DNA of 22,324 nucleotides from Candidatus Delongbacteria bacterium (GCA_016938535.1 JAFGUL010000035.1:1-22324); one strand, 5' to 3'. Positions 1 to 8,540 are shown, counted from the first letter of the stretch. Notes: generated from the letters alone by a model not told the origin. A program made the numbers and translations.

Positions 1-91
1 GGCAGTTGTTGCAGGAATATATCTTTTCAGCGTTGAAGATGTTGATAAGAAGAAAGATGATTATGTAGGTAAATTCGTTATCATAAAATAA
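1..91 (+). CDS. C-terminal end of a secreted protein with a T9SS-type sorting tail (partial)
   Basis: Only the last 29 codons are present, in the frame starting at base 2 and ending with TAA at 89-91. The peptide contains GIYLFSVED near its start and ends GKFVIIK. In type IX secretion (Por secretion) type A sorting domains the final beta strands commonly read like GIYxxxV...GKxxxxK, and this end matches that shape. A short lysine- and aspartate-rich turn (DKKKDD) sits between the two strands. If correct, the full protein is carried across the outer membrane and processed at the surface. It faces the PorV-family gene convergently, with only 19 bases between. The catalytic or binding part of the protein lies outside the window, so nothing can be said of its function. 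The sorting-domain call rests on a short stretch and is tentative. Confidence 0.6.
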   Translation, partial: AVVAGIYLFSVEDVDKKKDDYVGKFVIIK

Positions 92-110
92 AATTTTAAG
101 TCGAAATTAG

Positions 111-1124
111 TCAGTTAGGATTGATATTAAATGTGATCATGTGTGACATTCCCAGATAGCCCATATTATAAAGAGCGTAGTCAATAGAAAATCCCCAATG
201 CCGTTCCAGTTTAAATCCCATACCTATTCCTGTCCCTGTCCAGTTTATGCCGGTCTGAGAGGTGTATAATTCACCGTCAGGACTTTCATCAGGCGGCAAG
301 TTCACTTCATTTTTCAATATCCAGTATTCATCGTTATCAATTTTTCTTCCGGTCCTGATATAAAACATATTGTCGTAAGAGTACTCGATCCCTATCGTCA
401 AATACTCAGAGTTGTCAGACGGATGAGCTGCTTCAACAAGTGCAACAAATTTATTAGTTTCGTCCTTATAAGGCTCAAATCCAATTCCGAAAACGAAAAG
501 CATAGGTAAAGGTATTTCATCATTGGAATATTTATAATTTGTTCCGAAGTTCCTTACAGACATTCCGAAAACAAGAGATTTCCACTCTGTATTGTAATAT
601 GTCCCGACATCACCTGCCCCTGCAAATACTCTCTCATCTGCAAGGTTCTCTATAAGCAATTTTGTTGTGAAGCCGACACTGAATTTTGGAGTAAGGGTTT
701 GTGCGTATGTAAGGCCGAATAAAGTATTTCCTGCGCCAAAAGTTCTTCCGGTTCCCAGAGGGTCAAAAGGGGTTGTTTCATCCATACTTCCGGTTGTGAG
801 ATATGCCATTTGCAGTCCGACAGCAGCATTGAATTTGCTTAAACTATATGTCAGTCCTATGAAAGAGTATTGTATATCGGCAACATACATATTGTGAGAG
901 GCAACTAAATTTTTGCCTTTTAGATTCATTAAACCCGCCGGGTTATAAAATAGGGTAGAGGCATCATTTGACAGACCGATAAATGCACCGCCAAGTGCTG
1001 CAGACCTTGCTGTCACATTGTTCTTTAAGAAGGTCATTCCGGCTGTTCCGGCTTTGTCTGCACCATTAAGTAATTGGAAAAAGAGCAAACAGATAAAGAT
1101 TAATATAGACGGGATATTTTTCAT
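111..1124 (-). CDS. PorV/PorQ family outer membrane beta-barrel protein
   Basis: This 337-aa protein has a signal peptide (about residues 1-21, hydrophobic core followed by LLNGA). After it comes the hallmark of the PorV/PorQ (UPF0164) family at about residues 27-67: a GTAG start, then ARSAALGGAF, then SNDASTLFYNPAGL. The rest alternates short amphipathic strands and turns typical of an outer membrane barrel. In Bacteroidota, PorV shuttles T9SS cargo from the translocon to the attachment complex, and many FCB genomes carry several paralogues of unknown role. It is the last gene of the three-gene minus-strand operon, and its ATG overlaps the stop of the preceding lipoprotein gene (ATGA), so translation is probably coupled. 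The Shine-Dalgarno is weak (GGAA about 9 bases upstream), which fits coupling. Family assignment is solid; whether it is the true T9SS PorV or a paralogue dedicated to its operon partners is open. Confidence 0.85.
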   Translation of the reverse strand: MKNIPSILIFICLLFFQLLNGADKAGTAGMTFLKNNVTARSAALGGAFIGLSNDASTLFYNPAGLMNLKGKNLVASHNMYVADIQYSFIGLTYSLSKFNAAVGLQMAYLTTGSMDETTPFDPLGTGRTFGAGNTLFGLTYAQTLTPKFSVGFTTKLLIENLADERVFAGAGDVGTYYNTEWKSLVFGMSVRNFGTNYKYSNDEIPLPMLFVFGIGFEPYKDETNKFVALVEAAHPSDNSEYLTIGIEYSYDNMFYIRTGRKIDNDEYWILKNEVNLPPDESPDGELYTSQTGINWTGTGIGMGFKLERHWGFSIDYALYNMGYLGMSHMITFNINPN

Positions 1125-3268
1125 TTTCTATTTCCATTTTTTGTTTCAAGTTCAAACCATTCAATCATTTTACTGAACATTTCCGATACCTGTCCTTCAG
1201 AGTTGTTCATAAAATACAGCGGAATTGTAAAGAAAGCTGTTCTAAAATTATTTCCCTCTTCTATGTATCTTGTTGCAACCGAGCCTGATCTTCGGAGTAC
1301 TGTTCCTGCCGGCTCGCCGGTCAAATGATCAATGTATAGAAGCGAATGTTTTAGAGTATCGTTCTCATTTTCCCATGGATAATCAAATGTGATATCAGGA
1401 TCGTAATCAGTTGAGGGAAGGTCAAAAATTGACAGGTATTTATATACAATTTCTCCTTTGAAACATTCAAGTGTCGGAATTCCCGTAAAAACGGTACCTC
1501 TGTCTTTTAGTGTATGAACTATTACATGACCTGTTGGAAGGGGTGGGCTGTTTACCCATGCAGAATTCGCTTTAATGCTGTCGATACGCAGAAGATTTGA
1601 GGGTATATCCGCGATATGGCTGTAAAGTTCCATACCTATAAAATCATAATTGTCAAACAAATAATAATCAGGCCTGAACTGAAGTGAATCAGTTTCAGAA
1701 AGAGTGAAATATGTCTTCTGTTCAGGAAACACCATGTGATGGATACCAAAATACTTACTGAAGAACATTCGTACATCCTTGTTAGTTCCCGGTATAGTTC
1801 CTGCAGTTTCAGGCACATTGTCGTAAAGATCAGTTTCAAATAATTGCTTAAAAGGCGGTTTGTACTGGTTGACAGGCAGCTGAGGAGGATTCATATTATA
1901 TTTCTCTCCCTGAATAATTGAAGGTCCGATCAGGAATATCTTACCTCCGACTTTCAGATAATTCTTCAGAGGTATCCTGTATCCGGCGTAACCTGTTTCT
2001 CCCATGAAATTGACTCCGTTATAAGTACTTCTGTCATCAGAAGAAATAATAACCAGTCTATATTTTATCAGTTCTTTTATATCCGGCCAGAAATAAGTTT
2101 TACCGTCATCATCAACAACTCTTTGGATTTTTACAGTTCTGAACCATTTAAGAGAATCAACAGATAAGTCTCCATCCGGTTTATAGCCTGCATCTTCCAG
2201 AAGATCCTCGTAAAATGCTCTGGTTTTTTCATTGTCAGGATTACCCATTCGTACAAAATATGAAGTAGTAGGATATAGGGAGGCTTCAGTATCGTCAATA
2301 TAAAGTATTCCTTTGTTGAATTTTGATGCAAAAACTTCAAAATTTATAGTGGAATGATTCTCAGATTCCTGAAGAGCATCATCTCTTACCCATACCCTAA
2401 AAGAATATCTGCCGTTTGGATTGTTATAATATATGGCACCTGAGAAAGTAGCTGAAACATTATCTTTGCTCCAATATGGTACAGCAACAGAATCGGTTCC
2501 ATTCCATTCGTTTATATGGGACCATTCCACTAAAGTATCATTTTTATCAGGTTGTCTGAGCTCAACAAGTTCCCATCTGAATTCAAGCCCGACATCAATT
2601 CCGTCAGGATCTTCACCCATCCATTTAAAGTCAAAAGGTTTCCAGTACTCAGTCTCAGCAGGCATAACCAGCTGCGCAGAATCAGTACCCACTGTCATCC
2701 AGTAGTTGTTAAATCCGTTCAATGCCAGTTTATCTGAATATACCATCGGAAATTTGGGTCTTACATTTGTTCTTTTGAAAATTTTTGATCTAACTGATGT
2801 CCTTTCTCCTTCTTCATCAACTCCGAGTACAAAAAATTTTGAAAAAACAGCTTTAAATGTCACATTTACTGTGTCTCCGGAAATAGTAATTACTTCACCG
2901 TAATCTCTTAAGTCTTCGTAAACTGTATCGGCATTCAGCTTATAAAAAGGCATAGAAATATATGCGTAATTCTCGTAGGTCATGGACCATTTTGCAGGAT
3001 CATTCTCATCAAGGGGAAATCTGTTCAGAACTGAAGAATTATTCACTGCGGTATCCGTAGTAACGATATAAAAATATTTCATTTTAATGCCGTTAATATC
3101 GTTACCATACCATTGTATCTTAGTTTCCTTATTACTTATTGAATCAGCTGTGTCATAGATATGGAGAACCGGTATGTCATTTTCGGGGAGTACTCCTTTG
3201 TACTCTTCTGTACAGGAGCATAAAATTATTAATATTACGGCCCATAGGATTAAAATATTTCTGATCAT
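1121..3268 (-). CDS. Large lipoprotein with Ig-like repeats and a C-terminal amidotransferase-like domain
   Basis: This 715-aa protein starts at an ATG preceded by a strong Shine-Dalgarno (GGAGGTGAT, 3271-3279). The N-terminus is a lipoprotein signal: a hydrophobic stretch to residue 16, then the lipobox LCSC, with Cys19 as the likely lipidated residue. Two Ig or fibronectin-III-like segments follow. The first is at about 31-170 and ends in FFVLGVDEEGE; the second is at about 205-315 and contains EDPDGIDVGLEFRW and YSFRVWVRDD. From about residue 318 the sequence changes to an alternating alpha/beta pattern: KGILYIDDTEA, then YRLVIISSDD, then YLKVGGKIFLIGP, and at the end FRTAFFTIPL before a terminal helix. 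That order resembles the class I glutamine amidotransferase-like fold found at the end of large FCB surface proteins. I see no convincing Cys-His-Glu triad, so it may be non-catalytic. It sits between the TonB-dependent receptor (28 bases upstream) and the PorV gene (4-base overlap). Its function is unknown; a surface partner of the receptor is an inference. Confidence 0.75.
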   Translation of the reverse strand: MIRNILILWAVILIILCSCTEEYKGVLPENDIPVLHIYDTADSISNKETKIQWYGNDINGIKMKYFYIVTTDTAVNNSSVLNRFPLDENDPAKWSMTYENYAYISMPFYKLNADTVYEDLRDYGEVITISGDTVNVTFKAVFSKFFVLGVDEEGERTSVRSKIFKRTNVRPKFPMVYSDKLALNGFNNYWMTVGTDSAQLVMPAETEYWKPFDFKWMGEDPDGIDVGLEFRWELVELRQPDKNDTLVEWSHINEWNGTDSVAVPYWSKDNVSATFSGAIYYNNPNGRYSFRVWVRDDALQESENHSTINFEVFASKFNKGILYIDDTEASLYPTTSYFVRMGNPDNEKTRAFYEDLLEDAGYKPDGDLSVDSLKWFRTVKIQRVVDDDGKTYFWPDIKELIKYRLVIISSDDRSTYNGVNFMGETGYAGYRIPLKNYLKVGGKIFLIGPSIIQGEKYNMNPPQLPVNQYKPPFKQLFETDLYDNVPETAGTIPGTNKDVRMFFSKYFGIHHMVFPEQKTYFTLSETDSLQFRPDYYLFDNYDFIGMELYSHIADIPSNLLRIDSIKANSAWVNSPPLPTGHVIVHTLKDRGTVFTGIPTLECFKGEIVYKYLSIFDLPSTDYDPDITFDYPWENENDTLKHSLLYIDHLTGEPAGTVLRRSGSVATRYIEEGNNFRTAFFTIPLYFMNNSEGQVSEMFSKMIEWFELETKNGNRK

Positions 3269-3270
3269 AC

Positions 3271-3279
3271 ATCACCTCC
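3271..3279 (-). promoter_or_regulatory. Strong Shine-Dalgarno for the 715-aa lipoprotein
   Basis: On the minus strand this reads GGAGGTGAT, nearly the full complement of the 16S rRNA 3' end. The GGAGG core lies 6 bases before the ATG at 3268-3266. It fixes that start codon, and it falls in the 28-base gap after the receptor stop, so the lipoprotein can be translated independently within the operon. Confidence 0.85.
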
Positions 3280-3296
3280 GGTTTTCGATCGTAAAA

Positions 3297-6200
3297 CTAC
3301 CATGAGTAACCTACTGCAAATCTATAGTGTCTTCTTTCATCAATGTTAGAAGGATTTTTGAAAATATCAGTAAGACTTGAGTTCTCTTCATCAGAATAAA
3401 AAGTGCTGCTTCTTTTCCACCAGCTCCCGGTATCTGAATAAACACTCAGAACATTGATCTTATCAAAGACATTGAATATGTTGAATTCAAATTTTAAATT
3501 ACCAAAAGATTTTGTTAATTTCACATCAGTATTCGATGTCCACGGCAACCTTTCAGAATTTGTTGTAATATAGGCCGGGTCGATGTTTTCATCATAATAA
3601 GCCGCAACAGGAGTAAATGGCTTTCCACTGCCGAAATCAGTGCTCATGCTCAATGTAAGGTCATTAGTATAGGGTATCCCGAATAAATGATCATTTTCGT
3701 CGAAAACAAAAGCTATGTAAGAATTCAAGGTGTGTCTTTCATCCCAATCAAGAGGAAACTCCTTAATTATCAATTTCTCATCAAGAAAATTTGAAGTCTG
3801 TGTGGATGATTTACCGTATGCATAAGAATAGGAGTATGAGAGGCTCCATAAATAATTTTTGCTCAGATTTTTATCGATGGATAATTCTATTCCTCTAGCC
3901 TTTCCGTAGTCTGAATTAGAAAAGACAGTAGCATCGTCTGCAAGAGCATACTGGTATGTTTTTGTGTTTATCATATCGAATATATTCTTGAAGTAACCTG
4001 TAATGTCAATCAGATAGTCTCCGACCTCGTTTACTATTCCCACTTCGTACTGGACATTTCTCTCGTATCCCAGATTCATATTGCCGAATAACGGATTATC
4101 TACAGCTTTGGTATTCGAATCAAAAACAAGGGTATATTGCGGAAGCTGGTATAAGTGTCCGTAAGAAAAAAACAGTTTAGATGTTTCAGAAATTGAATGT
4201 GAAATACCCAGACGGGGGCTGACTACAGCTTTAACCTGTTCTATTTCCTCCTCATATCCCGAGAAATTTTCCAGAGCTCTTTCTTCATAAAAGGATACAG
4301 CCTTATCATCCAAGATCCTCATGTCAAGTCTCAATCCGGCATTGATAACAAGATCCTCAAATTCCATCTTGTCCTGAGCAAAGTATGAGAACTCTTTCGG
4401 TTTGTAATTGTAATCAGTTTTTTCCCTTCCTCTGTCCGGATACGGATCATCTTCCGAGACGAAATATCTGTCAGTATCATAAGTTTCATATGGATTTGTT
4501 ATGCTGTAATAATCGAAATCATTTAATACGAGTTCAAAACCTGTCTTAACAAGGTGAAATTTATTGATCTGATTTGTGTAGCTTCCTTTAAATTTCATGA
4601 CTGTATTGTCAAGGAGGCTGTATATTATTCCGTCAGGATAGAAGCCTTCTGAAAGAAATCCGTTTTTCGGGTTCCATGTATTGTCGAAATTATAATCGGT
4701 AAATTCTTCTCCGCTATCATAAGTTCCGTTTGGCAGATCGTAAGTATCATTGGATTTTGGATTTCTATTTGTCCATGTTGAGTATTCGTCATGCTTAAGG
4801 TACTTGATATTAGGTAAACTGTCGTAAGTATCTTTAGGGACATAAAAAGATATATATGTTCCCTCATACTCATAAAAATCAGGATTATCTTTCCAACCTA
4901 TGTCATTTTCATTTACTGATTCTCCAAAAGGTCTGTAGGAACAATAAGCTTCAAATTCATCAAAAAAGCCGTTTCTGCTTTCATTAAAGAGATTGTTTAT
5001 CCTAGGTGTACCTTGTGTGGCTGAGTTATAGGATGATTTCAGATCAGCAAAATTCTCAGCAGCATACCTGAACTGAATGTAATGATCTTCCAGATCATAA
5101 ATTATCCCATCAATATTTACTACTCCTACACCTGATATTTTGTAAGATAATGTGTCAGCATTATAAAACTCGTTATTAAGATGAAAATTAAGTCTGGTTT
5201 GAAAATCAGAAGCTCTCAGGTCGTCATGCATTTCCTCGATACCGAGCTCATTATTTTTCCGTAAGGTGTATATCTTTACATCAGTATATGTTTCGCCGTC
5301 CCATATCCCATTCGGGATTTCCCGGATCACAGTATTTCCGTCTATTTCTGTGTTATAGAATTTTCTCTGATCAACAAAGGGTTCTCCGGTATCATGGAAA
5401 GAATCGCCGTCTAAAAATGGTTCGTCTGTTCCGGGAAACTCATCTGATTCGGTATAAATATTTGTTTCATAACTCCCGTTAATATTATTGTCGTAATATC
5501 CCTCAACAAGATGGTCTGTAAAAGTATTTCCCTTAAATCCTGTGTAAGATTTACCTTCTTCCCAATAATCCCACTTTCCGTTCTTATTAGAGTCAAAAAG
5601 TATGTCCCCGTCCCATACACCGTTCAGATTGCTGTCGTATTCCTGATCAAAAGGAATAAAAACATCATCAGTATCGGGGTTAAAATAACCCGAACCTGAA
5701 TTGTCGATATAATATTCTCTTTCAAATATCCCATTCTGGTTATTGTCAAGATAACCTTCAGCGTTTCCTCCGTCTCTGACCCCATTGGATTTTACATCAT
5801 TAAGAACCATTGCAGTTCCGGTTTCGGTTACAAACTGGTCCATTTCCTCTGCTCTTACAAAATCTTCAGGAGTATTACCGCCGGGCAGACTTTCATATTC
5901 TCTTCTGAAATAAGAAAATATAAGATCGTAGTAACTTCGTTTATTTATGTTATGTCTCCAGTTCAAAGTTACAATTGTTACATCAGACATGGTTTCAGTA
6001 GCGGTTTGTGGGGTATATCTATAAAAATAATCGTATTCGTAACCGTGAGTTTTTGATAACAATAATGAAGAACTCAATTTCATAGTCGGACTTATGTCAT
6101 AAGCAAGTTTCAATGTAAGATTAAAATTATTTTCCCGTTTTTGAGGCAATTTAAAACCGAGGCCGGTAAGATCATGATCGCTGAAACTGAAGAAATCACC

Positions 6201-7091
6201 ATCTGGATCACCATCGATCCTGTAAGACTCGGAGAGGCCATTCTGCACAGTAAGATCAGTACCCAGATAATATGTAGGCTTGCTTTCATTTATTTTTATG
6301 GGAACAGGTCCGCTCAGGCTGAATTCTCCTCTTTGATAATCAAGTTTGCTTTTTCCCAAAAAAGAGTCGGTCGAATATTTTGCATAGCCTGATGTTTTTT
6401 CCTGGTCTCCAACCTTCATTATCATGCTTACACTGCCTGACAATGCATCTCCGTATTCAGCGTCGGGAACTCCTTTAAGGATGTTGAAACTTTCAACATT
6501 TGCAAAATTGATTTCGAGGGGATTTGTCTTAGAACCGGTTGGATCACCTACGGATACGCCGTCAATAATATAATTGACCTCACCGCTTCTGCCGCCTCTG
6601 AAATGCAGCTCACCTTCAGAATCAGATTTAACACCCGCAGTGGCATTTAGGATGTCTTCGACCTGTGTGAAAGAAAGTTTTTCGAGATTACCAAGATCAA
6701 TGTTTCTTGTTGATGTAGTAACATCTTTTTCAACTCTTTTTTCCATGACAACTTCGACACCTATCGTTTCAAGTTCTACAACACTTGATGATAAGTTAAA
6801 ATTTTGTGAAGTAGTCAGACCGGATCTTACTCTTATGTTTCGTGCTTCCCTGGGTGCATAACCCATGAAATTTGCTCTAAGCGTATATGTACCGACTCTT
6901 ACTCCAAGAATAAAATAATATCCTTCAGAATCAGTTTCAGTCCCCCATGTTGTACCCTCTACAACAATATTCGCTCCGGGTAAAGGGTTCCCGTTCTCGT
7001 CATAAACAAATCCTTTGATCTTACCGCCGGTTTGAGCGAGTAAATTTGTGATAAGTACTAATAGAATTAAAATTAAACTTTTTTTCATCAT
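3297..7091 (-). CDS. TonB-dependent receptor with carboxypeptidase-regulatory-like N-domain and EF-hand-like insertion
   Basis: This is an outer membrane active transporter, about 1264 aa, longer than most SusC-type or siderophore receptors. A signal peptide ending in LLAQ is followed by a carboxypeptidase-regulatory-like domain (about 22-105: GKIKGFVYDENGNPLPGANI, then GTYTLRANFMGY). Next come a possible TonB box (LETIGVEVV, about 111-119) and a plug domain (about 130-230: VEDILNATAGV, FRGGRSGEVNYIIDGV, DALSGSVSM). The barrel fills the rest and ends in an aromatic strand (FAVGYSW). About 170 residues (431-600) and a shorter block (about 784-820) are crowded with DxNxNG motifs, including an almost perfect 12-residue EF-hand loop, DSNKNGKWDYWE, at about 500-511. 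These look like extracellular calcium-binding loops. Start choice: no clear Shine-Dalgarno is visible. ATG at 7091 is preferred; an in-frame TTG at 7097 and a second ATG at 7088 are alternatives. It is the first gene of the minus-strand operon. The substrate cannot be inferred. Confidence 0.88.
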   Translation of the reverse strand: MMKKSLILILLVLITNLLAQTGGKIKGFVYDENGNPLPGANIVVEGTTWGTETDSEGYYFILGVRVGTYTLRANFMGYAPREARNIRVRSGLTTSQNFNLSSSVVELETIGVEVVMEKRVEKDVTTSTRNIDLGNLEKLSFTQVEDILNATAGVKSDSEGELHFRGGRSGEVNYIIDGVSVGDPTGSKTNPLEINFANVESFNILKGVPDAEYGDALSGSVSMIMKVGDQEKTSGYAKYSTDSFLGKSKLDYQRGEFSLSGPVPIKINESKPTYYLGTDLTVQNGLSESYRIDGDPDGDFFSFSDHDLTGLGFKLPQKRENNFNLTLKLAYDISPTMKLSSSLLLSKTHGYEYDYFYRYTPQTATETMSDVTIVTLNWRHNINKRSYYDLIFSYFRREYESLPGGNTPEDFVRAEEMDQFVTETGTAMVLNDVKSNGVRDGGNAEGYLDNNQNGIFEREYYIDNSGSGYFNPDTDDVFIPFDQEYDSNLNGVWDGDILFDSNKNGKWDYWEEGKSYTGFKGNTFTDHLVEGYYDNNINGSYETNIYTESDEFPGTDEPFLDGDSFHDTGEPFVDQRKFYNTEIDGNTVIREIPNGIWDGETYTDVKIYTLRKNNELGIEEMHDDLRASDFQTRLNFHLNNEFYNADTLSYKISGVGVVNIDGIIYDLEDHYIQFRYAAENFADLKSSYNSATQGTPRINNLFNESRNGFFDEFEAYCSYRPFGESVNENDIGWKDNPDFYEYEGTYISFYVPKDTYDSLPNIKYLKHDEYSTWTNRNPKSNDTYDLPNGTYDSGEEFTDYNFDNTWNPKNGFLSEGFYPDGIIYSLLDNTVMKFKGSYTNQINKFHLVKTGFELVLNDFDYYSITNPYETYDTDRYFVSEDDPYPDRGREKTDYNYKPKEFSYFAQDKMEFEDLVINAGLRLDMRILDDKAVSFYEERALENFSGYEEEIEQVKAVVSPRLGISHSISETSKLFFSYGHLYQLPQYTLVFDSNTKAVDNPLFGNMNLGYERNVQYEVGIVNEVGDYLIDITGYFKNIFDMINTKTYQYALADDATVFSNSDYGKARGIELSIDKNLSKNYLWSLSYSYSYAYGKSSTQTSNFLDEKLIIKEFPLDWDERHTLNSYIAFVFDENDHLFGIPYTNDLTLSMSTDFGSGKPFTPVAAYYDENIDPAYITTNSERLPWTSNTDVKLTKSFGNLKFEFNIFNVFDKINVLSVYSDTGSWWKRSSTFYSDEENSSLTDIFKNPSNIDERRHYRFAVGYSW

Positions 7092-7137
7092 TTTCAAGCC
7101 ATTTTAGTTTTTCAGAGGTCTTAGTACATCATGGATG

Positions 7138-7166
7138 AATTTAACCAAATACTATACTTTAAGCAA
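7138..7166 (-). promoter_or_regulatory. Candidate promoter for the receptor operon
   Basis: Read on the minus strand, TTGCTT (7166-7161) and TAAATT (7143-7138) are separated by 17 bases, a sigma-70-like arrangement ending about 47 bases before the chosen ATG. Matches to consensus are only moderate (three and four of six), and the region is so AT-rich that chance matches are expected. It is the best candidate I found in the divergent gap. Confidence 0.25.
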
Positions 7167-7269
7167 TATAATTTATTACTGATAGACAAAATAAATTCAT
7201 TTTTACTCTTTCATTTTAACCTGAATATTCGTATTTTATCCCTCAATATATGCCGTTTGTCTGAAAAAG

Positions 7270-7298
7270 TTGATATTCTCGGGCATTATTGTTAATTT
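7270..7298 (+). promoter_or_regulatory. Candidate promoter for the beta-propeller lipoprotein and possibly the efflux operon
   Basis: TTGATA (7270-7275, five of six matches to a -35 box) is followed after 17 bases by TAATTT (7293-7298, a poor -10 box), about 30 bases before the ATG at 7329. The good Shine-Dalgarno AAGGAG (7314-7319) lies between it and the gene. Placement is sensible but the -10 match is weak. Confidence 0.3.
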
Positions 7299-7328
7299 TT
7301 AAAGGTAAATTTAAAGGAGTGGACCAAA

Positions 7329-8486
7329 ATGAAAAAGTATATTTTATTTGCACTGACAGTCGTAATTATCATCTCATCATGCGCAAAAAAGGCAGATTCT
7401 TTCAGGGAAGAAGAAGTCAACGGCGTTACTCATTACATCAATTCCGATACTTCTGCAGATCCTTCAGCCTCACTCAACCTGAAAAAACTTTTCACGATCT
7501 CATCGGAAAACCAGACTGATACAGCCGCATATTTGAAGAGACCTATGTCTATCACCGAAGACAGTTCAGGAAATATATTCATTCTGGATATAATGTCCAT
7601 GAGCATAAAAAAATTCGACAGTCAGGGAAATTTCGTAACAAGCATCGGAAGATCAGGTCAGGGCCCGGGAGAGCTTTACTATCCCAGCTTCGCCTACATT
7701 AATAATGATACTCTGAAGGTTTTCAGTGCTCCGTCGAGAAAGATATCCAAGTTCGATCTTGACGGGAATTTTTATGCCGATCAGGTGCTCGAGCTTGATG
7801 TTCAGCTTCAGAATACAAAAGTATCAAGAGACAACTCAAAGATCGCTTCTTATGTGGTAAAACAGATACAGAAGGAAGGTCAGATGCCGGATATCGATTT
7901 CGGACTTAATATTGTTAATGCTGAAGGGCTTTTGCCCGGAGCTTCACTTACAAGCAAAGTTCTTTCGATGCAGGACCTTATGGCCGGCAAGATTGACATT
8001 AATGATCTTATCATTCCTTTCGTTCCCGGAAATGAACATGTTTATGTTTCAGAGAATTCAGATTCTCAGTACCGGATCTTTGCCTATGATTATGAAGGAA
8101 ATAAGAAATTCGAGATAAGAAAAGCTTTTAAGAACATCAGGTACGAAAAAGAAGAGAAAGAAAAATACGAAGAAGAGATGAAAAAAATGTCTCAGGGTGT
8201 TCAGAGTATTAATGTGGGGAATTTTAAGAAAGCTATAGTTTCAATGCACACTGACAGGTACGGCAGGCTTCTTGTAGTTCCGTCTGTTGACAGAAATATT
8301 GATCCTGATGGTGTTTATATAGATATTTTCAAAGACGGTAAATTCCTTAACAGAGTTGATTATCCTATCCAGGACAAGGACAATATAGGTCTTCTGGGAA
8401 TGTTCAGATCTCAGGAGTTCTTTGTAGGAGACAGGCTGTATGTCGTCAAAGGTGAGGATCTTGAAATAGATGTTTATGAATATTAA
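7329..8486 (+). CDS. 6-bladed beta-propeller (NHL-like) lipoprotein
   Basis: This 385-aa protein begins with a lipoprotein signal ending in the lipobox ISSC (Cys18), so it is anchored to a membrane. Residues from about 70 on carry propeller blades of the NHL/6-bladed type. The best blade reads RPMSITEDSSGNIFILD, then SIKKFDSQGNFVTSIGRSGQGPGEL, where the GxGPGE turn is typical of this family in FCB bacteria. Further blades are visible (ISKFDLDGNFYADQ, YRIFAYDYEGNKKFEI, and a late TDRYGRLLVVP). A lysine/glutamate-rich helix (EKEEKEKYEEEMKK) interrupts the propeller at about 273-286. The start is supported by AAGGAG ten bases upstream. It is divergent from the receptor operon and 54 bases upstream of the TolC gene with no visible terminator between, so it may be cotranscribed with the pump. 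Propellers of this type bind proteins or ligands; no enzymatic role can be assigned. Confidence 0.8.
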   Translation: MKKYILFALTVVIIISSCAKKADSFREEEVNGVTHYINSDTSADPSASLNLKKLFTISSENQTDTAAYLKRPMSITEDSSGNIFILDIMSMSIKKFDSQGNFVTSIGRSGQGPGELYYPSFAYINNDTLKVFSAPSRKISKFDLDGNFYADQVLELDVQLQNTKVSRDNSKIASYVVKQIQKEGQMPDIDFGLNIVNAEGLLPGASLTSKVLSMQDLMAGKIDINDLIIPFVPGNEHVYVSENSDSQYRIFAYDYEGNKKFEIRKAFKNIRYEKEEKEKYEEEMKKMSQGVQSINVGNFKKAIVSMHTDRYGRLLVVPSVDRNIDPDGVYIDIFKDGKFLNRVDYPIQDKDNIGLLGMFRSQEFFVGDRLYVVKGEDLEIDVYEY

Positions 8487-8540
8487 AATAAATTAACGCT
8501 AAATCCGTTCATTAAAAAGTAAAAATTACGGGAATTGAGA

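Noticed and set aside
92..110. Possible bidirectional terminator between the convergent genes
   Set aside because: Only a five-pair AATTT/AAATT repeat is present, too weak in AT-rich DNA and without a T run on either strand.
5280..5800. DNA-level tandem repeat or CRISPR-like array suggested by the repeating D/N/G peptide motifs
   Set aside because: The similarity is at the protein level only; the nucleotide copies differ in sequence and spacing.
7289..7519. Open frame on the plus strand overlapping the start of the propeller gene in another frame
   Set aside because: The competing frame at 7329 has a lipoprotein signal, a Shine-Dalgarno and a recognisable domain; this one has none.
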